Assembly (NCBI RefSeq): GCF_027595985.1
Contig: NC_073313.1
Span: forward strand, 105,171,052 to 105,235,051
Length of the DNA: 64,000 bases
Reading direction: 5' to 3'
Source: Sorex araneus
Lineage: Eukaryota > Chordata > Mammalia > Eulipotyphla > Soricidae
Shown: piece after piece, positions 33,046 to 45,447 of the stretch
How positions within the stretch are numbered: the stretch's first letter is position 1
Layout of the letters: every line of letters starts with the position of its first letter
Made by a program: the position numbers and the translations under genes
Notes under the pieces: model-generated
Databases searched by the model: none
Told to the model about the DNA's origin: nothing
What the model saw: the letters and a program-made list of their open reading frames with translations, nothing else

Positions 33046-34953
33046 AAAAAAATTTATTAGTGAATCACTGTGAGACAAAGTTATAGACTTACAGGTTTTC
33101 ATGCTTATGTTTCAGTCATACAATGATCGAGTGCCCATCCCTCCACCAGTGCCCATTTTCCACCACCAATGGTCCCAGAATCCCTCCCACCACCCCCACA
33201 CTGTCCCTTTCACCCCACCCTGCCCCTGTGGCAGGGCATTGCCATTTGCTTGCTCTCTCTTTTTGGGTGTTGTGGTTTTCTACAGAGATATTAAGCAGGC
33301 ATCTTGTTCGGTCTCTAGTCTATTTTCAGCCTGTATATCCCATCCCTAGTGGGCCCGCCTAGCACCCTTTGCTTGGTGATCCCTTCTCTATCAGAGCTGC
33401 TTCTTCACCTAGCGTGTCAGGTCAGCTTCCAAGCTGTGGAGTACTCCTCTTGGTAATTATCTCTACTATTCTTGGGTGTTAGTCTCCCATTCTGTTACTT
33501 TATATTCCACAAATGAGTGCAATCTTTCTATGTTTGTCCCTCTATTTCTGACTCATTTCACTCAACATGATACTTTCCATGTTGATCCACCTATATGCAA
33601 ATTTCACGACTTCATCTTTTCTAACAGCTGCATAGTATTACATTGTGTAGAAGTACCAAAGTTTCTTTAGCCAGTCATTTGTTATCGGGCACTCGGGTTT
33701 TTTCCAGATTCTGGCTATTGTGAACAGTGCTGCAATGAACATATAGGTGCAGATGTCACTTTTACTATACATTTTTGCATCTCCGGGATATATTCCCAGA
33801 AGTGGTATTGCTAGGTCAAATGGGAGCTCAATTTCTAATTTTTTGAGAAGCGTCCATAATGTTTTCCAAAAGGGCTGAACCAGTGGGCATTCCCACCAGC
33901 AGTGAAGGAGAGTCCCTTTCTCCCCACATCCGAGCCAACACCGGTCACTTTTGTTCTTTTGGATGTGGGCCAGTCTCTGTGGTGTGAGATGATATCTCAT
34001 AGTTTTTTTGATCTGCATCTCCCTGATGATTAGTGATGAGGAGCATTTTTTCATGTGTCTTTTAGCCATTAGGGTTTCTTCCTTGAGAAAGTTTCTGTTC
34101 ATTTCATTGCCCCATTTTCTGATGGGGTTGGATGTTTTCTTCTTGTGGAGTTTAACCAGTGCCTTGTAAATCCTTGATATCAACCCCTTATCCGATGTGT
34201 ATTGGGTGACTATTCTTTTCCATTCTGTAGATTGTCTTTGTATTCTGGTCTCTGTATCTTTTGAAGTACAGAAGCTTCTCAGTTTAAGATAGTCCCATTT
34301 GTTTATCTCTGTTTCCACTTGCCTGGTCAGTGGCGAGTCCTCTTTGAAGATACGTGTAGCTTCAAAGTCATGGGGGGTTTTGCCGACCTTGTCTTCAATC
34401 TAACTTATAGATTCTGGTTTAATGTTGAGGTCTTTAATCCATTTTGATCTGACTTTTGTGCATGGTGTTAGGTTTAAGTCTGAGCCCATTTTTTTGCATG
34501 TAGCTGTCCAGTGTTGCCAGCACCGTTTGTTAAAGAGGCTTTCTTTGCTCCACTTTACATTTCTTGCTTTCTTATCAAATATTAGATGATCATATATTTG
34601 AGGTTTTATGTAAGGTATTCTAACCTGTTCCGTTGGTCTACTGCTCTGCCTTTGTTCCAGTATCATGCAGTTTTAATTATTACTTCTTTGTAGTAGAGCT
34701 TGAGGTTGGGGAAGGTGATGCCTACCATCTTCTTTTTCCCCAAGATTCCTTTAGCTATTCGTGGGGGTTTGTTGTTCCATATGAATTTTAGGAGTGTTTG
34801 GTCCACTTCCTTGAAGAATGTCATGATTATCTTTATAAGAATCGCATTGAATCTGTATAATGCTTTGGGAAGTATTGCCATTTTGACAATGTTAATTTTC
34901 CCAATCCATGAACAGGGGATGTGCTTCGTTTTCTTTATGTCCTCTTTTATTTC
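33046..34953 (-). mobile_element. 5'-truncated L1 with best-preserved ORF2 C-terminus
   Basis: The TSD GAAAGACACTTAACAATTT (~32848) / GAAGACACGTAACAATTT (34954-34971) brackets it, with the SOR at 32870 inside the left copy. 3' UTR 33046-33560. On the minus strand 33638-34318 is 226 open codons: METEINKWDYLKLRSFCTSK at the start, [20 protein letters not shown], then [20 protein letters not shown], then IPLLGIYPGDAKM, then WYFYTM. Frames 34400-34666 and 34663-34989 continue upstream ([33 protein letters not shown]) with a frameshift at ~34640. Truncated about two-thirds along ORF2. Confidence 0.95.
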
Positions 34954-35029
34954 GAAGACACGTAACAATTTCTGGTTAAAGTTTTGCAATCTTGACGTTC
35001 TCCCTTTTCAGAAAAATGATGGGAGCTAG

Positions 35030-35630
35030 ATTAAGTATATGAAACAACCAAAGAAGTTACAGAAATGACCAATGGACACATTAAATGATAGACAATAGCA
35101 TTAGTTATTAGAGAAATAAAAATAAAACTTCATTGGCATACTAACGTATACTCACAAAAGTGATTCCAATTTAAAATAATGAACAATAACAAATTTGAGG
35201 ATGTGGGAAACAAATACTCTGGACATTACTGGTGGGAATGTAAAATGAAGACATCATTGTGGAATAGTCTGGCAGTATTTTAAATTTTAAATATAGAGTT
35301 ATATACAGTCCTGTAATTGTACTCCAGATTATCTACCCAAGGAAATTAAAACATATGTCATTCAAAATTTGCATATGAATGTTTATACTAACATTATTCA
35401 CAATGCCAAAAATAGAAACAACTTAAATATCCATCAACTAATGACTAGATACACAAATCTGTGACATAGGCATAAAGTGCAATGTTACTGAGCAATAAAA
35501 GTAAAATACATGATACAAAATGGATGTTCCTTAAAACACTCTAAATGAAAGAATTCAGTCAATAAATGCCACAAAGAATATGATGTTATTGACACTAAGT
35601 GGTCAGTGTAGCAGATAGAGTCAGAATATA
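35030..35630 (+). mobile_element. Old L1 ORF2 3' end
   Basis: Diverged plus-strand L1: ATGACCAATGGACACATTAA, ACTGGTGGGAATGTAAAATG, GAAACAACTTAAATATCCAT, TTACTGAGCAATAAAAGTAA. No readable frame. Confidence 0.85.
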
Positions 35631-35687
35631 GCTCAATGACAGCCCTATTAAAACTCACTGAATTATTTCATTTAAAAGGGTAAAATT

Positions 35688-36060
35688 TGGGACTGGAAAG
35701 ACAGTACAGGGGTAGAATGTTTGCCTTGAACACAACCAATCCAATTTTGGTCTCTGGCACCCCATTTGATCAATTGAGCCACAGCAGGAATATTCCCTGA
35801 GACTAGAGCCATGAGTAAGCCCTGAGTACCTTTGGGTGTATCCCAAACCACACCCCAAAATAAAATTTATAGTATGTGAATTAAATCTCAGTTTTGAAAA
35901 AGCTTATGTCCCCTGGAACTGGGGACATAGCACAAGGTTTATGTTAGGGGCATATGATTTGCATGTGCCAGAATTCAGTTCAGTCTTTGGCACTCTACAG
36001 CCCTCTGAGCATCATCCGTGTGTCCCTGGTTGCTTCCAGCATCTCCAGTACTTTTCATCA
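35688..36060 (+). mobile_element. Two old SINEs, plus strand
   Basis: 35688-35866: GGGACTGGAAAGACAGTACA, TTGCCTTGAACACAACC, CCCTGAGTACCTTTGGGTGT, A-rich end. 35905-36060: GGAACTGGGGACATAGCACA, GATTTGCATGTGCCAGAATT, GCATCATCCGTGTGTCCCTG. Both are strongly diverged. Confidence 0.7.
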
Positions 36061-36560
36061 CAGTGATAAATTGATAACATATTCTTAGGCCCTAGTTTTT
36101 AGCTGACCGGCCTGCTTGGCAAAGTAGTGCTGTAGTGGGCCCAGCCCCCCAACTGGGCACTGCTTGGGAGGTCCCTAAAATAAATTGTATGATTCCTCTA
36201 GATAGTGATATTCACTGAGGACAGAAGCAACTAATCATACAAAGTTAACCTGAAAACAGAAAGATGCTGTGTACTTTTGGTAAGCGGAGTCTGAGCCACA
36301 TGAAACATCTTTGGTGTGGAAAGGTGACCTTGGGACTAAATGCAACTGCAGCTAATGGCTCCTAGGCATAAAGCTACATTTAGCTACTGAGTAAAGAGGA
36401 AGATGAAATTACTCAATGAGTTTCATACTTATATTTTATTTTTAAGAAAAAATTCTAAGAACTTGAACTTTTCTTTCATGTACAAACAAAAAAATACCAG
36501 CATCATTTAGGTTTGATCCAGAATGGGAAGATTCTGCATTGTAGTCTCTTTTAGTACTCT
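36061..36560. other. No gene or named repeat seen
   Basis: Single-copy-looking DNA between SINE remnants. No long open frame. Confidence 0.35.
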
Positions 36561-36925
36561 AAATTTTATTTTATTTTTTATTTTTATTAAGACCTGTTAT
36601 TTACAAAGCTATTGATAGTTGAGTTTTAGGCATATAATATTTCAACACCAATCCCACTATCAATGTCTGCATGGTAGTCTTGAGTTTGTAGTTGGTCAAA
36701 GGCTAGCACTATAGTGACATAAAAATATAATAAAATAATTTTTTAAAAAGTGGGGAAGAATAAAAAGAAATGGACTAAAGAGATAGTGCAATTAAGGCAC
36801 TTCCTTCCATGTGGCTGACCAGGGTTTTATTCCTGTACCACATATGGTTTATCAAGAATCACCAGGAGTGATCCCTGAACCCAAAGTCAGGAGCAATCCC
36901 TGAGCACTGCTGGTGTGGCTCAAAA
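36561..36925. mobile_element. Old L1 3' UTR (-) then old SINE (+)
   Basis: 36561-36700 is a reverse old L1 tail (TTTTTATTAAGACCTGTTAT, CAACACCAATCCCACTATCA). 36768-36925 is a plus-strand SINE (ATGGACTAAAGAGATAGTGC, CATGTGGCTGACCAGGGTTT, CAGGAGTGATCCCTGAACCC, GGTGTGGCTCAAAACCCC). Confidence 0.68.
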
Positions 36926-37690
36926 CCCCCACCATCCGAAGAAGTACAACATGAAAAGAAGGGAGCATCTGGTTCCACCTAATGATTATCCACTGCCAGA
37001 GAGCCTGAACGGTCAGGAAACTTCAAATGACAAAAAGTTCTAGGGCTGATGTTAGACAGGCAACAGTTTAACCCTATGAAAGAATCAAAGTCTGCAACTT
37101 TCATGCTATAATGAATTAACCGAAGATCATGTGAGGTTCACCACTCGAAAAAAACACTGGCCTTCAAATAAGGCTTCACTTGCCCTATGCTTATCTGAAA
37201 TCTGAATAGGCAGGAAGACTACTCCAAACTCAATTCCAATCCTAGCCTCAATCATAAATGATAGACGTAGTTAACATGACCCAGTTAGATTACAGGAGAT
37301 TTTTGCGTTGAGTTTTTGCATCTGGGAACAACTTAATATTAGGTAATTTTTTCAGCTACATTAGGATTGCAAGAGGAGAAGAACGAAACGTGTGATTGCA
37401 GTCTTGCCTCAGGTTGCAGTTGTGTTTGCCTAACATGGCTGTCTATTCTTATAGTTGAGATGATTGCAGCATTTTATCCTATTTATCACAAGTTTCTTGG
37501 GACTTTTGGTGTAACAATATTTTGGATGCTCTCAGATTAGTTTTTTTGGAAACTCACCTTGGAAGCCTTTGGGTTGTCTGCTATCTAATGCCAGCAAATG
37601 TATGTGTAATGAAGCATTAATTAGTGAAAGAAAGGAAGGAAGAAAACAGAAAGGAATGGAAAGTAGACAATACTCCAAGCAAGAAAAAAA
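36926..37690. other. No gene or named repeat seen
   Basis: About 760 bases without a recognised family. An A/G-rich stretch at 37620-37690 precedes the F3 insertion. Confidence 0.35.
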
Positions 37691-37695
37691 GAGAT

Positions 37696-38330
37696 TTGGA
37701 TCCGGAGCAGCCGCGCACAAAACGGCCCCTCTGCTCCTTAAAGACTATGATCCGGGAGGTCTACTAACCCATTTTGGCACCAAACGGCTTCTTATAGAAA
37801 TGCATCTAGACTGTGAACTGAGCTACAACCCCATGCCGCCTGGGAAGAGGAAAGGATTTTCTCTCTCAACCCTTCCTTTCTGCGGGGAAGATGGCAGCCG
37901 AGGCAGCGGCACCCACGTGGCGGCCGCCATCTTCTAGAACTCACAACCCAGAGGTATGAGTTTGCAGTGTCTAGACTGTGAACTGAGCTAAAATATCAGA
38001 AATCCAAAACCTCATATAATCTTTATTCTCAGCAATGGAAAACAAATTATCAAATGATGCCTTTTCAGCAGTTTGATTGTTGGGGGAAAATTCCAAATTA
38101 TAATAGTGAGTTCTCTGTTGAAATATTGAATGTATTCAAAGTATAGAGAGAATAAAGTGAAGATCATTAGCCACTCAGGTGTGGGGGTGGATGTGGGAGG
38201 GGGTATATTGGGGTTCGTTGTGGTGGAACATGTGCACTGGTGAAGGGATGGGGGTTTGATCATTATATGACTGAGACTTAAACCTGAAAGCTTTGTAACT
38301 CTTTTCACGGTGATTCAATAAAATAAATTC
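37696..38330 (+). mobile_element. F3 composite element (~0.63 kb)
   Basis: The approximate TSD AAAAAGAGATT / AAAAAGAGGTT (~37686 and ~38333). The 5' part is CpG-rich (GCGCACAAAACGGCCC, GGAAGATGGCAGCCGAGGCA, GTGGCGGCCGCCATCTTCTA) and carries a palindromic GATGGCGGCCGCCATC-like core near 37918-37933. The core (AGAAATCCAAAACCTCA, GAAATATTGAATGTATTC) and L1-like tail (GTGAAGGGATGGGGGTTTGA, AATAAAATAAA) follow. Shorter than the 23854 copy because it lacks part of the 5' region. Confidence 0.85.
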
Positions 38331-38334
38331 TTTA

Positions 38335-39415
38335 AAAAGAGGTTCATTTTAATTATTTTACAGTTGTTACTTAGTTTCCACCACTTATGCACTCAGCTCC
38401 AGTTCTTAAATTGCTAAGTTTAAACCTCAGTATTTTGGATCTTCATAAGTCTAGTTCTTGCCATCTCAATGCTCTCCCCAAACTCTTTGCACCTCTTTTT
38501 TGTTGCCTTTAGTTACCTCGTGTGCCTGAGAGAAATTGTACCTGTTGGGTAGAGAGCATGGAATTATGGAATAATCCATGGAGGATGCTCTATCTGAAAT
38601 GGGCTTTGAGAAATGGGGCAAGGACCAATCTGTGCAGAGATAGGGAAAAGACTTTCCAGAGACCGGTATGCATTCATTCATATGGCAGGCTTTCTTTGTT
38701 GAATGATTAAACCATATAGTTACAGGAAAGGTTTTGGAGATGAAGATTCAAACTTTGCCACATTCTGCCTGTGCCAGGGATTAGGGATCAACCATAGCAT
38801 CAGCAATGAAACAGACTGAGTAGGAATTGCCATATTGGATAGCATACAGGTTAGAGAGGACAACTTTTGATCAATCACAACTATGTGGGCTAATTGTCTT
38901 AGAAGCCAAAATTCTAAGGTTTTATGTGATGTATTTTTAATGCTAGACACTACATTAAAGAATCAATAATTATAGGTCAAACCATGCACATCTATCTAAG
39001 ACTCTTTCTATGTTTAACAAATCTGATTTAAAGAGTTAAGTCCACAGGCTAACTGTGCTCTTAGGGCTTCTGCTTTATCTCCAATCTTTTTATCTCTATA
39101 TTTTCTTCCCTGTCATTCTGTGGTCCAGTACTGTAGTTGATACTTACCTGAGCCTCCATGTTGGTGCATACATGGTTTCTTCTGCTTGATGTACCTTTCT
39201 ACATAGATCCACTTCATTTTTCCTCTCCCCATTTACAATTCTTAGTCTTCAAGTAATATCTCCTCTGAGAAGTCTTGACTATCTCCTATAATTTCCAAAA
39301 TTCTTGGGTAGCCATTACTGCAATATAATTTCATTACTTGTCTACTAATCATTATTTTTCAATGGTTGAGTATGCTATACCTAGAACACAAGGACATGCA
39401 GGAGATATCTGTTTG
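38335..39415. other. No gene or named repeat seen
   Basis: About 1.1 kb of moderately AT-rich DNA. Frames at 38466-38950 are short and overlapping. Nothing is recognised. Confidence 0.35.
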
Positions 39416-41165
39416 ATTATAGAATCTATTATATGAATTCAATGCAATCCCCATCTAAATTCAGAAGACATTCTTCCAGGATCTAGAAAAATCAATAATA
39501 AAGTTGTACAGAATCAGAAAAGACTCTGAATAGCTGAAACCATACTGAAAAGTAAGAAATGGGAAAGTATTACGTTACCTAATTTGGTAATTTGGTATTA
39601 TAAAGCTATTGTGATAAAAACTGCATGGTACTGGAATAAAGATAGACCCTCTAATCAGAATTGAACATCATATAAGAAAACCACACATATGTGGGCAGGA
39701 AATTTTTGATAAAGTAGCTGAGAACATAAAATGGAGGTAAAGATAGCCTCTTTAACAAGTGATACTGGGAAAATTGGATAACTACATGTAAGAAACTAAA
39801 GCTGGATCCATATCTTATGCTTCACACAAATGTCAATTCAAAACTTGTGATCCTACCAGAAACTATAAAGCACATTGAGTCAAATATAGGCAGGACATTT
39901 CAAAATTTGGACCTCAACGATTCCTTCAGTGATATGAATTCACTGGCAAAGGAAACAAAATAAAAAACAAACAAATAAAATTACATAAAGATAAAGAGCC
40001 TTTTCATGGCAAAAAATAACATGAACTAAAACTAAAAGATAGCTAACTCAGTGGGAAAAATTATTTGCATTCAACACATCAGATAAAGTTTGATATACAG
40101 GATATATAAAGTACACAAAAAGATAAACAACAATAAAATATTTTTTAAAAATCAACAAATGGGGAGAGGAAAATGAATAACCAGGCACTTCTCAGAGGAA
40201 GACATGAGATGGCAAGTAGGCACATGAAAAAATTCTTAGCATCACTAATCATCAGAGAAATCCAAATCAAGACAACAATGAGATGCTATCTCACACCAGT
40301 GAGAATGGAAAATATCAAAAATACTAGGAACAATCTGTGTTATTAGGGATATGGTGAAAAAGGAACTCTTTTCCCCTGCTGGTGGGAATGTAGCCTGTTA
40401 TAACCCCCTGTGGAAATCAGTATGGAGTGTTCTCAGTAAACTTAGAATTGAATTGCCACATGATTCAGCAATTTCACTTTTGGGCATCTATCATCTCCAA
40501 AACATAAAAACACTCTCTCAAAAGGAAATATGCACACCATTATTCATTGATGTATTCAGTACAATAGTTAAGATATGGAATCAACAACAGATGAATGGAT
40601 TATAAATATGTGATGTATAAACACCATGGAATATTATGCAGCTTCAAGTAATGATGAAATCATGCAATTCACATACAGTGTAGTTGGAACTGCAAGATAT
40701 CCTGTTGAGTGAAGAAGAAGACAGACACAAGATGATCTCACTTATCTGTGGCTTATAGAATACTGGATGAGGAAATCTACTGTATTAAAAGGGGGGGTTC
40801 CTAGATCATCATTGACCCCAGTGTTTAGAGAGGAGGCAGACAGAGAAGGAAATAAATCAAGGGAGAAGAAGAGAATAAGAAATAATTGGTTAACAGGATC
40901 AGGATTTCAGTTATACTAGTGATATGAGTGAGGGGTATAACCGAATACCCAAAACATAGATTCAACATAACTGAAAATATGATTTCTAAGTGGAACACTG
41001 GAACTTTGTAATGTGCCTGTTAAGTTGACAGGTGTAGGTGGAGTGAGGGTTGGGATGGGGTGGGAATCTGGGAACATTAGTGGAGGGAAGTTGACACTGG
41101 TGGAAAGATTGGCATTGAATAAATGCATGCCTAAACACTCAATAATTGGTAATTTTGTAAATCAT
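39416..41165 (+). mobile_element. Old L1, ORF2 3' half plus 3' UTR
   Basis: Plus-strand diverged ORF2: AATGCAATCCCCATCTAAAT, TGCATGGTACTGGAATAAAG, CTTTAACAAGTGATACTGGG, TTCTTAGCATCACTAATCAT. A short open piece at 40351-40605 reads KSVWSVLSKLRIELPHDSAI, then LLGIY, the C-terminal region. It continues with TGGAATATTATGCAGCTTCA and a 3' UTR (40790-41165: GGTTGGGATGGGGTGGGAAT, GCATTGAATAAATGC). The 3' UTR is an older relative of the young tails. Confidence 0.9.
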
Positions 41166-43756
41166 TTCTTTGATAATTTTTTAATTAAGAGGGGTGTGAT
41201 GCCAATTCCACCACCAGTGTCAACTTCACTCCATTAGTGTTCCCATGTTCCCTCTACCCCTCCACCCAGCCTGCCACCTTGACAGGTACATTTTAAAGTT
41301 TGGGAGTCGCAGTTTAGATCTCATGTTTTCAGTGTCACTGAATCTCTGCTTTGAATATATTGCTATATCACTCCTCAACATTACCAGTAATCCCAAGGAC
41401 TCTGACACCTGCTTGCCCATATACTTTCAATTCTTTCCCCACTAGAGTTCTTTCCTTTTCTGTCCTCCTCCCTATTCTCTGGGGTCAAGGGTGATCTAGA
41501 CATTCCTTCTTTAAACATTGCATTCTTTGTTCAGTTATTCTAGATATAATAGATAATAACATCTGTGATCTGGTTTACTTCACTAACATGATATCTTCCA
41601 GTTCCATTAAGCTTGCATCAAATTGTGTGATTTCATCATATCCTGCAGCTGCATAGTATTACGTTATATGTATGCCATATCTTCATAATCCATCCACCTA
41701 GGTTGGCTACATATCTTAGCTATTGTACTAAGCGTTGCAGTGAATAATGTTGTGCATATGTCCTTTTGGGTTTTTTATTGTTTTACTTTGGTTTATTTTT
41801 ATTTTTTAGTTAATCACCATGAAATACAGTTACAAAGATTTCCTGATTAAGTTTCAGTCATAAAATGTTCCATCCTTACCCTTCCACCAGTGTACGTTTC
41901 CCACCAACAATATCCTTGTATCACTCCTGTCACCCACCCACCCCCAGCCGGACTCTATGGCAGGCACTTTTCTTTGTCTCTCTTTTGTTCTCTCTACTTT
42001 TGGGCATTAGGATTTGCAAAACAGATACCGAGACACTATCATATTTGGTCCTTTATCCACTTTCAACATACATCTCCCATTCAGAGCAATCCCTTCCAAC
42101 TATCATTGTCATAATGAACCCTTCTCTATACCAACAGGCCTTTCTCCCAACACCTGCAGTAGGCTTCCAACCATGGATTTCCTTCTGACTATTGTTTCTA
42201 CTCTCCTTGGGTGTTAGTCTCTCTCATAACATGTTTTTTTATACTCCACAAATAAGTGCATTAATTCAATATCTGTTCCTCTCCTTCTGACTAATTTCAC
42301 TCAGCGTGATACTCTCTTTGTCCATCGATTTATAAGCGAATTTCATGACTTCATTTTCTCTGGCAACTGTATAGTATTACATTGTATACATGTACCATGG
42401 TTTCTTTAACCAGTCGTCTGTTCTTGGATGCTCAGGTTGTTTCCAGATTCTGGCTATTGTGAATACTGCTGCAATTAACATAGAAGTGCAGATGGCTTTT
42501 CTGCATTGTTTTTGGGCCCCTTGGGTATATTCACAGGAGTGGTATTGCTAGGTGGTACAGAAATTTCAGCATTCCCTCCAATGATGAATGAGAGTTCCTT
42601 TCTTCCTACATTCACGCCAGCACTCGTAGTTCTTATTCTTTTTGATGTGTGCCAGACTCTGTGTTGTAAAGTGATATTTCATTGTTGTTTTGATTTGATT
42701 CTGATGATTAGTGATGTGGAACATTTTTTTCCTGTGCCTTTTGCTCACTTGAATTTTTCTTTGATGAAGTTTTTCATTTTTTCTCCCCATTTTGATGGGG
42801 TTGGAGGACTTTTCTTATGAAGTTCTGCAGTGCCTTATATATCTTGGATATTAACCCCTTATCTATGAGTATTGGGTAAATAAGTTTTCTCATTCTGTGG
42901 GCTGTCTCTGTATCTAATTAAACGTTTCTTTTGAGATGCAGAAGCTTCTAATTTAGTCACATTTGTTTATCTTTGCTTCCACTTGCTTGGACAGTAGTGT
43001 TTCATCTGTAGATTACTTTAGCTTTAAAATCATTATGTATTCCTCAACATACCTTATGGATTCAGGTCTGATATTGAGGTCTTTAATCCATTTTGATAGT
43101 ATTTTTGTGCCTAGTGTTAGACAGAGGTGCGCTTTCTTTCTTTTTTTTTTTTTGCATACAGTTGTCCAGTTTTTACAGCACTATTATTGAAGGGACTTTC
43201 CTTGCTTCACTTCACATTTCTTGATCCTTTGTCAAAGATTAAGTATCATATATTTGAGGCTCTGTGTCGTATATCCAACTCAATTTCATTGGTCTCTGTG
43301 TCTGTCTCTATTCCAATACCATGCTTTTTCAATTACAACGGCTTTACACTACAGTTTGCAGTTGGGGAAGGTAATGGCTCCCATCCACTTTTTCACAAGG
43401 ATTGGTTTAGCTATTCATGGGGGTTTAATATTCTATATGAATTTCAGGAGTGTTTGATAGATTCCTTTGAAAAATGCCATGGGTATCATTATAGGGGCCA
43501 CACTGAAACTGTACAATACTTTGGGAAATGTTGCAATTATGACAATGTTAATCCTTCCAATCCATGAGCAGGAAATGCATTTCCATTCTTCATGCCCTCT
43601 TTAATTTCTTGAAGTAGTGCTTTGTGCTGTTTTTAGTACAGGTCCTTCACCTCTTTAGTTAAGCTGATTCAGAGGTACTTGATGCATAATTGTGAACAGG
43701 ATTGCTTTTTAAAATATCTTTCTTCTCTTTCATTATTTGTATATAGGAAATCCATT

Positions 43757-44011
43757 GGACTGGAGTGATAGCACAGCGGGTAGGGCATTTGCCTTGCATG
43801 TAGCCGACCTGGGTTCGATGCCTCTGTCCCTCTCGGAGAGCCCACCAAGCTATCAAGAGTATCACGCCACACTGCAGAGCCTGGCAAGCTACCCATGGCA
43901 TATTCGATAGACCCAAAATAGTAGCAACAAGTCTCACAATGGAGACATTACTGGTGCCCGCTCGAGCAAATCGATGAACAACCGGACGACAGTGCTAAAG
44001 TGCTACAGTGC
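43757..44011 (+). mobile_element. RTE-tailed SINE, most complete copy
   Basis: Head: GACTGGAGTGATAGCACAGC (A box TAGCACAGCGGG) and GGGTTCGATGCC (B box), so a tRNA-derived pol III promoter shared with SOR. Centre: CTGTCCCTCTCGGAGAGCCC, CATATTCGATAGACCC, ACAAGTCTCACAATGGAGAC. Tail: GGTGCCCGCTCGAGCAAATC, then GATGAACAACCGGACGACAG, then AGTGCTAAAGTGCTACAGTG. The tail is the RTE 3' end. Imperfect TSD GGAAATCCAT / GGAAAGTCAT interrupting L1 ORF2. Confidence 0.93.
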
Positions 44012-44451
44012 GGGAAAGTCATGTATTTGGGGGTTTGGATTTTGTAGCCTACCACTTTGCTATTGTTTCTACGAGCTTTTTTGTAAGAGTCTTGAGGATT
44101 TTCTCAGTATAGTATCATGTCATCTGCAAATAGTGAAAGCTTGACTTCTTTCTTTCCTATCTGGATGCCCTCGATATCTTTTTCTTGACTAAGTGCTATG
44201 GCAAGAACTTCCAGTACTATATTGAATAGAAGTTATGAGAGTGGGCAAACTTATCTTACTGCTGATCTTAGAGGCAACGGTTTTAATTTTTTCCCATTGA
44301 GAATAATGCTTTCTGTGGGCTTGTGGTAGATGGCTTTGACTATACAGAGGAAAGTTTCTTCAACTCTCATTTTGTTGAGAGTTTATTTTTATCATAAATG
44401 GTGCTGGATATTATCAAATGCTTTCTCTGCATGTACTGATATTATCATATG

Positions 44452-44620
44452 GGTTTTTTTGGGTCACACCTGGAGATGCTTAGGGCTGACTTCTGGCTCT
44501 GCACTCAGGGACAACTACTGGCAGTGCTTGGTGGACTGTATGGGATGCCGGAGCTTGAACCCTTGTTGGCCATGTGCAAAGCAAACGCCCTGCCCACTGT
44601 ACTATTGCTCTGGCCCCTGA
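44452..44620 (-). mobile_element. SOR SINE, moderately diverged
   Basis: Reverse SOR: GGGTCACACCTGGAGATGCT, ACTTCTGGCTCTGCACTCAG, GGCCATGTGCAAAGC, GTACTATTGCTCTGGCCCC. Possible short TSD (GATATTAT / GATAATTT) in L1. Confidence 0.9.
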
Positions 44621-45261
44621 TAATTTGTTTTTTAAATATTTTCTGTTATTAATATGGAGTATTATGTTGATTGACTTGGAGTATTAAATCATCCTTGCAT
44701 CTCCGGGATGAAGTGTACTTGGTCATGGTATATGATCTTTTTGATGAGTTGTTGGATTCTATTTGCCAGTATTTTGTTGAGGATCTTTGTGTCTGTGTTC
44801 ATCAGGGATGTTGATCTGTAATTCTGTTTTTTGTGGTGTCCCAATCTAGCATATATCCTTTTGAAAGATATTTTTATGTCCTGGGGGAAGATGAGCAAAA
44901 GTGGAATTTCTGGGTCATATACCAGTTCAATTCTAAGTGTACTGAGAACTCTCCAGAACTCTCCATACTGTTCCACAGGGGTTGAACCAGAAAGTATTTC
45001 ACCTGCAGTGGATAAGAGTTCCTTTGTCACTACATCCAGCCAACAAAGAGTGTCCCCAGTATTTTATATATGTTCCATTGTCACTGGTGTATCTCATTGT
45101 TATCTTGATTTGTATTTTCCTAATAATAAGTGATGATAATAATTTTTATGTATCTATTAGCTATCTTTCTGTCTTCCTCTGAGAACAGTCTGTTCATTTC
45201 CTATCCCAATTTTTTTATAAAACATTTTAATTTTTTGTGATCTTTGTGAGCACCTTATGTA

Positions 45262-45447
45262 TCTTTGATATAGTTTTTGCTTTTTGGGGGTCACACCTGT
45301 TTATACTCAGGGTTTACTCCTGACTTTGCACTCAGGAATCACTCCTGGAATTGCTCAGAGGTCCATATGGGATGCTGGGAATTGAACCTGGGTCTGCCAC
45401 ATGCAAGGCAAATGCCCTACCCATTGTGCTATATCACTCCAGTCCCT
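45262..45447 (-). mobile_element. SOR SINE, moderately diverged
   Basis: Reverse SOR: TTTTGCTTTTTGGGGGTCAC, GAATTGAACCTGGGTCTGCC, GTGCTATATCACTCCAGTCC. Short TSD TGATATA on both sides, within old L1 sequence that ends by ~45520. Confidence 0.9.

Larger units (their letters stand above)
41769..44849 (-). mobile_element. 5'-truncated L1 nested in older L1
   Basis: The TSD GCATATGTCCTTTTG (41754) / GCATATATCCTTTTG (44850), one mismatch. 3' UTR 41800-42240, then ORF2 backward to the [20 protein letters not shown] block near 44700-44790. RT motif C FADDMILY lies near 44105-44140. An RTE-tailed SINE (43757-44011) and a SOR (44452-44620) are inserted. Many stops; more diverged than the 33046 L1. 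Confidence 0.92.
41170..45240 (-). mobile_element. Old L1 split by a younger L1
   Basis: Minus-strand old copy in two pieces: 41170-41768 (3' UTR; ORF2 end TGCAGCTGCATAGTATTACG) and 44850-45240 (AAGTGGAATTTCTGGGTCAT, TCACTGGTGTATCTCATTGT). The younger L1 at 41769-44849 separates them and has its own near-perfect TSD. Confidence 0.85.

Noticed and set aside
43757..44011. tRNA gene from the A- and B-box sequences in SINE heads
   Set aside because: No cloverleaf can be completed: the acceptor and anticodon arms are not preserved. It is a SINE head, as in all SOR copies.
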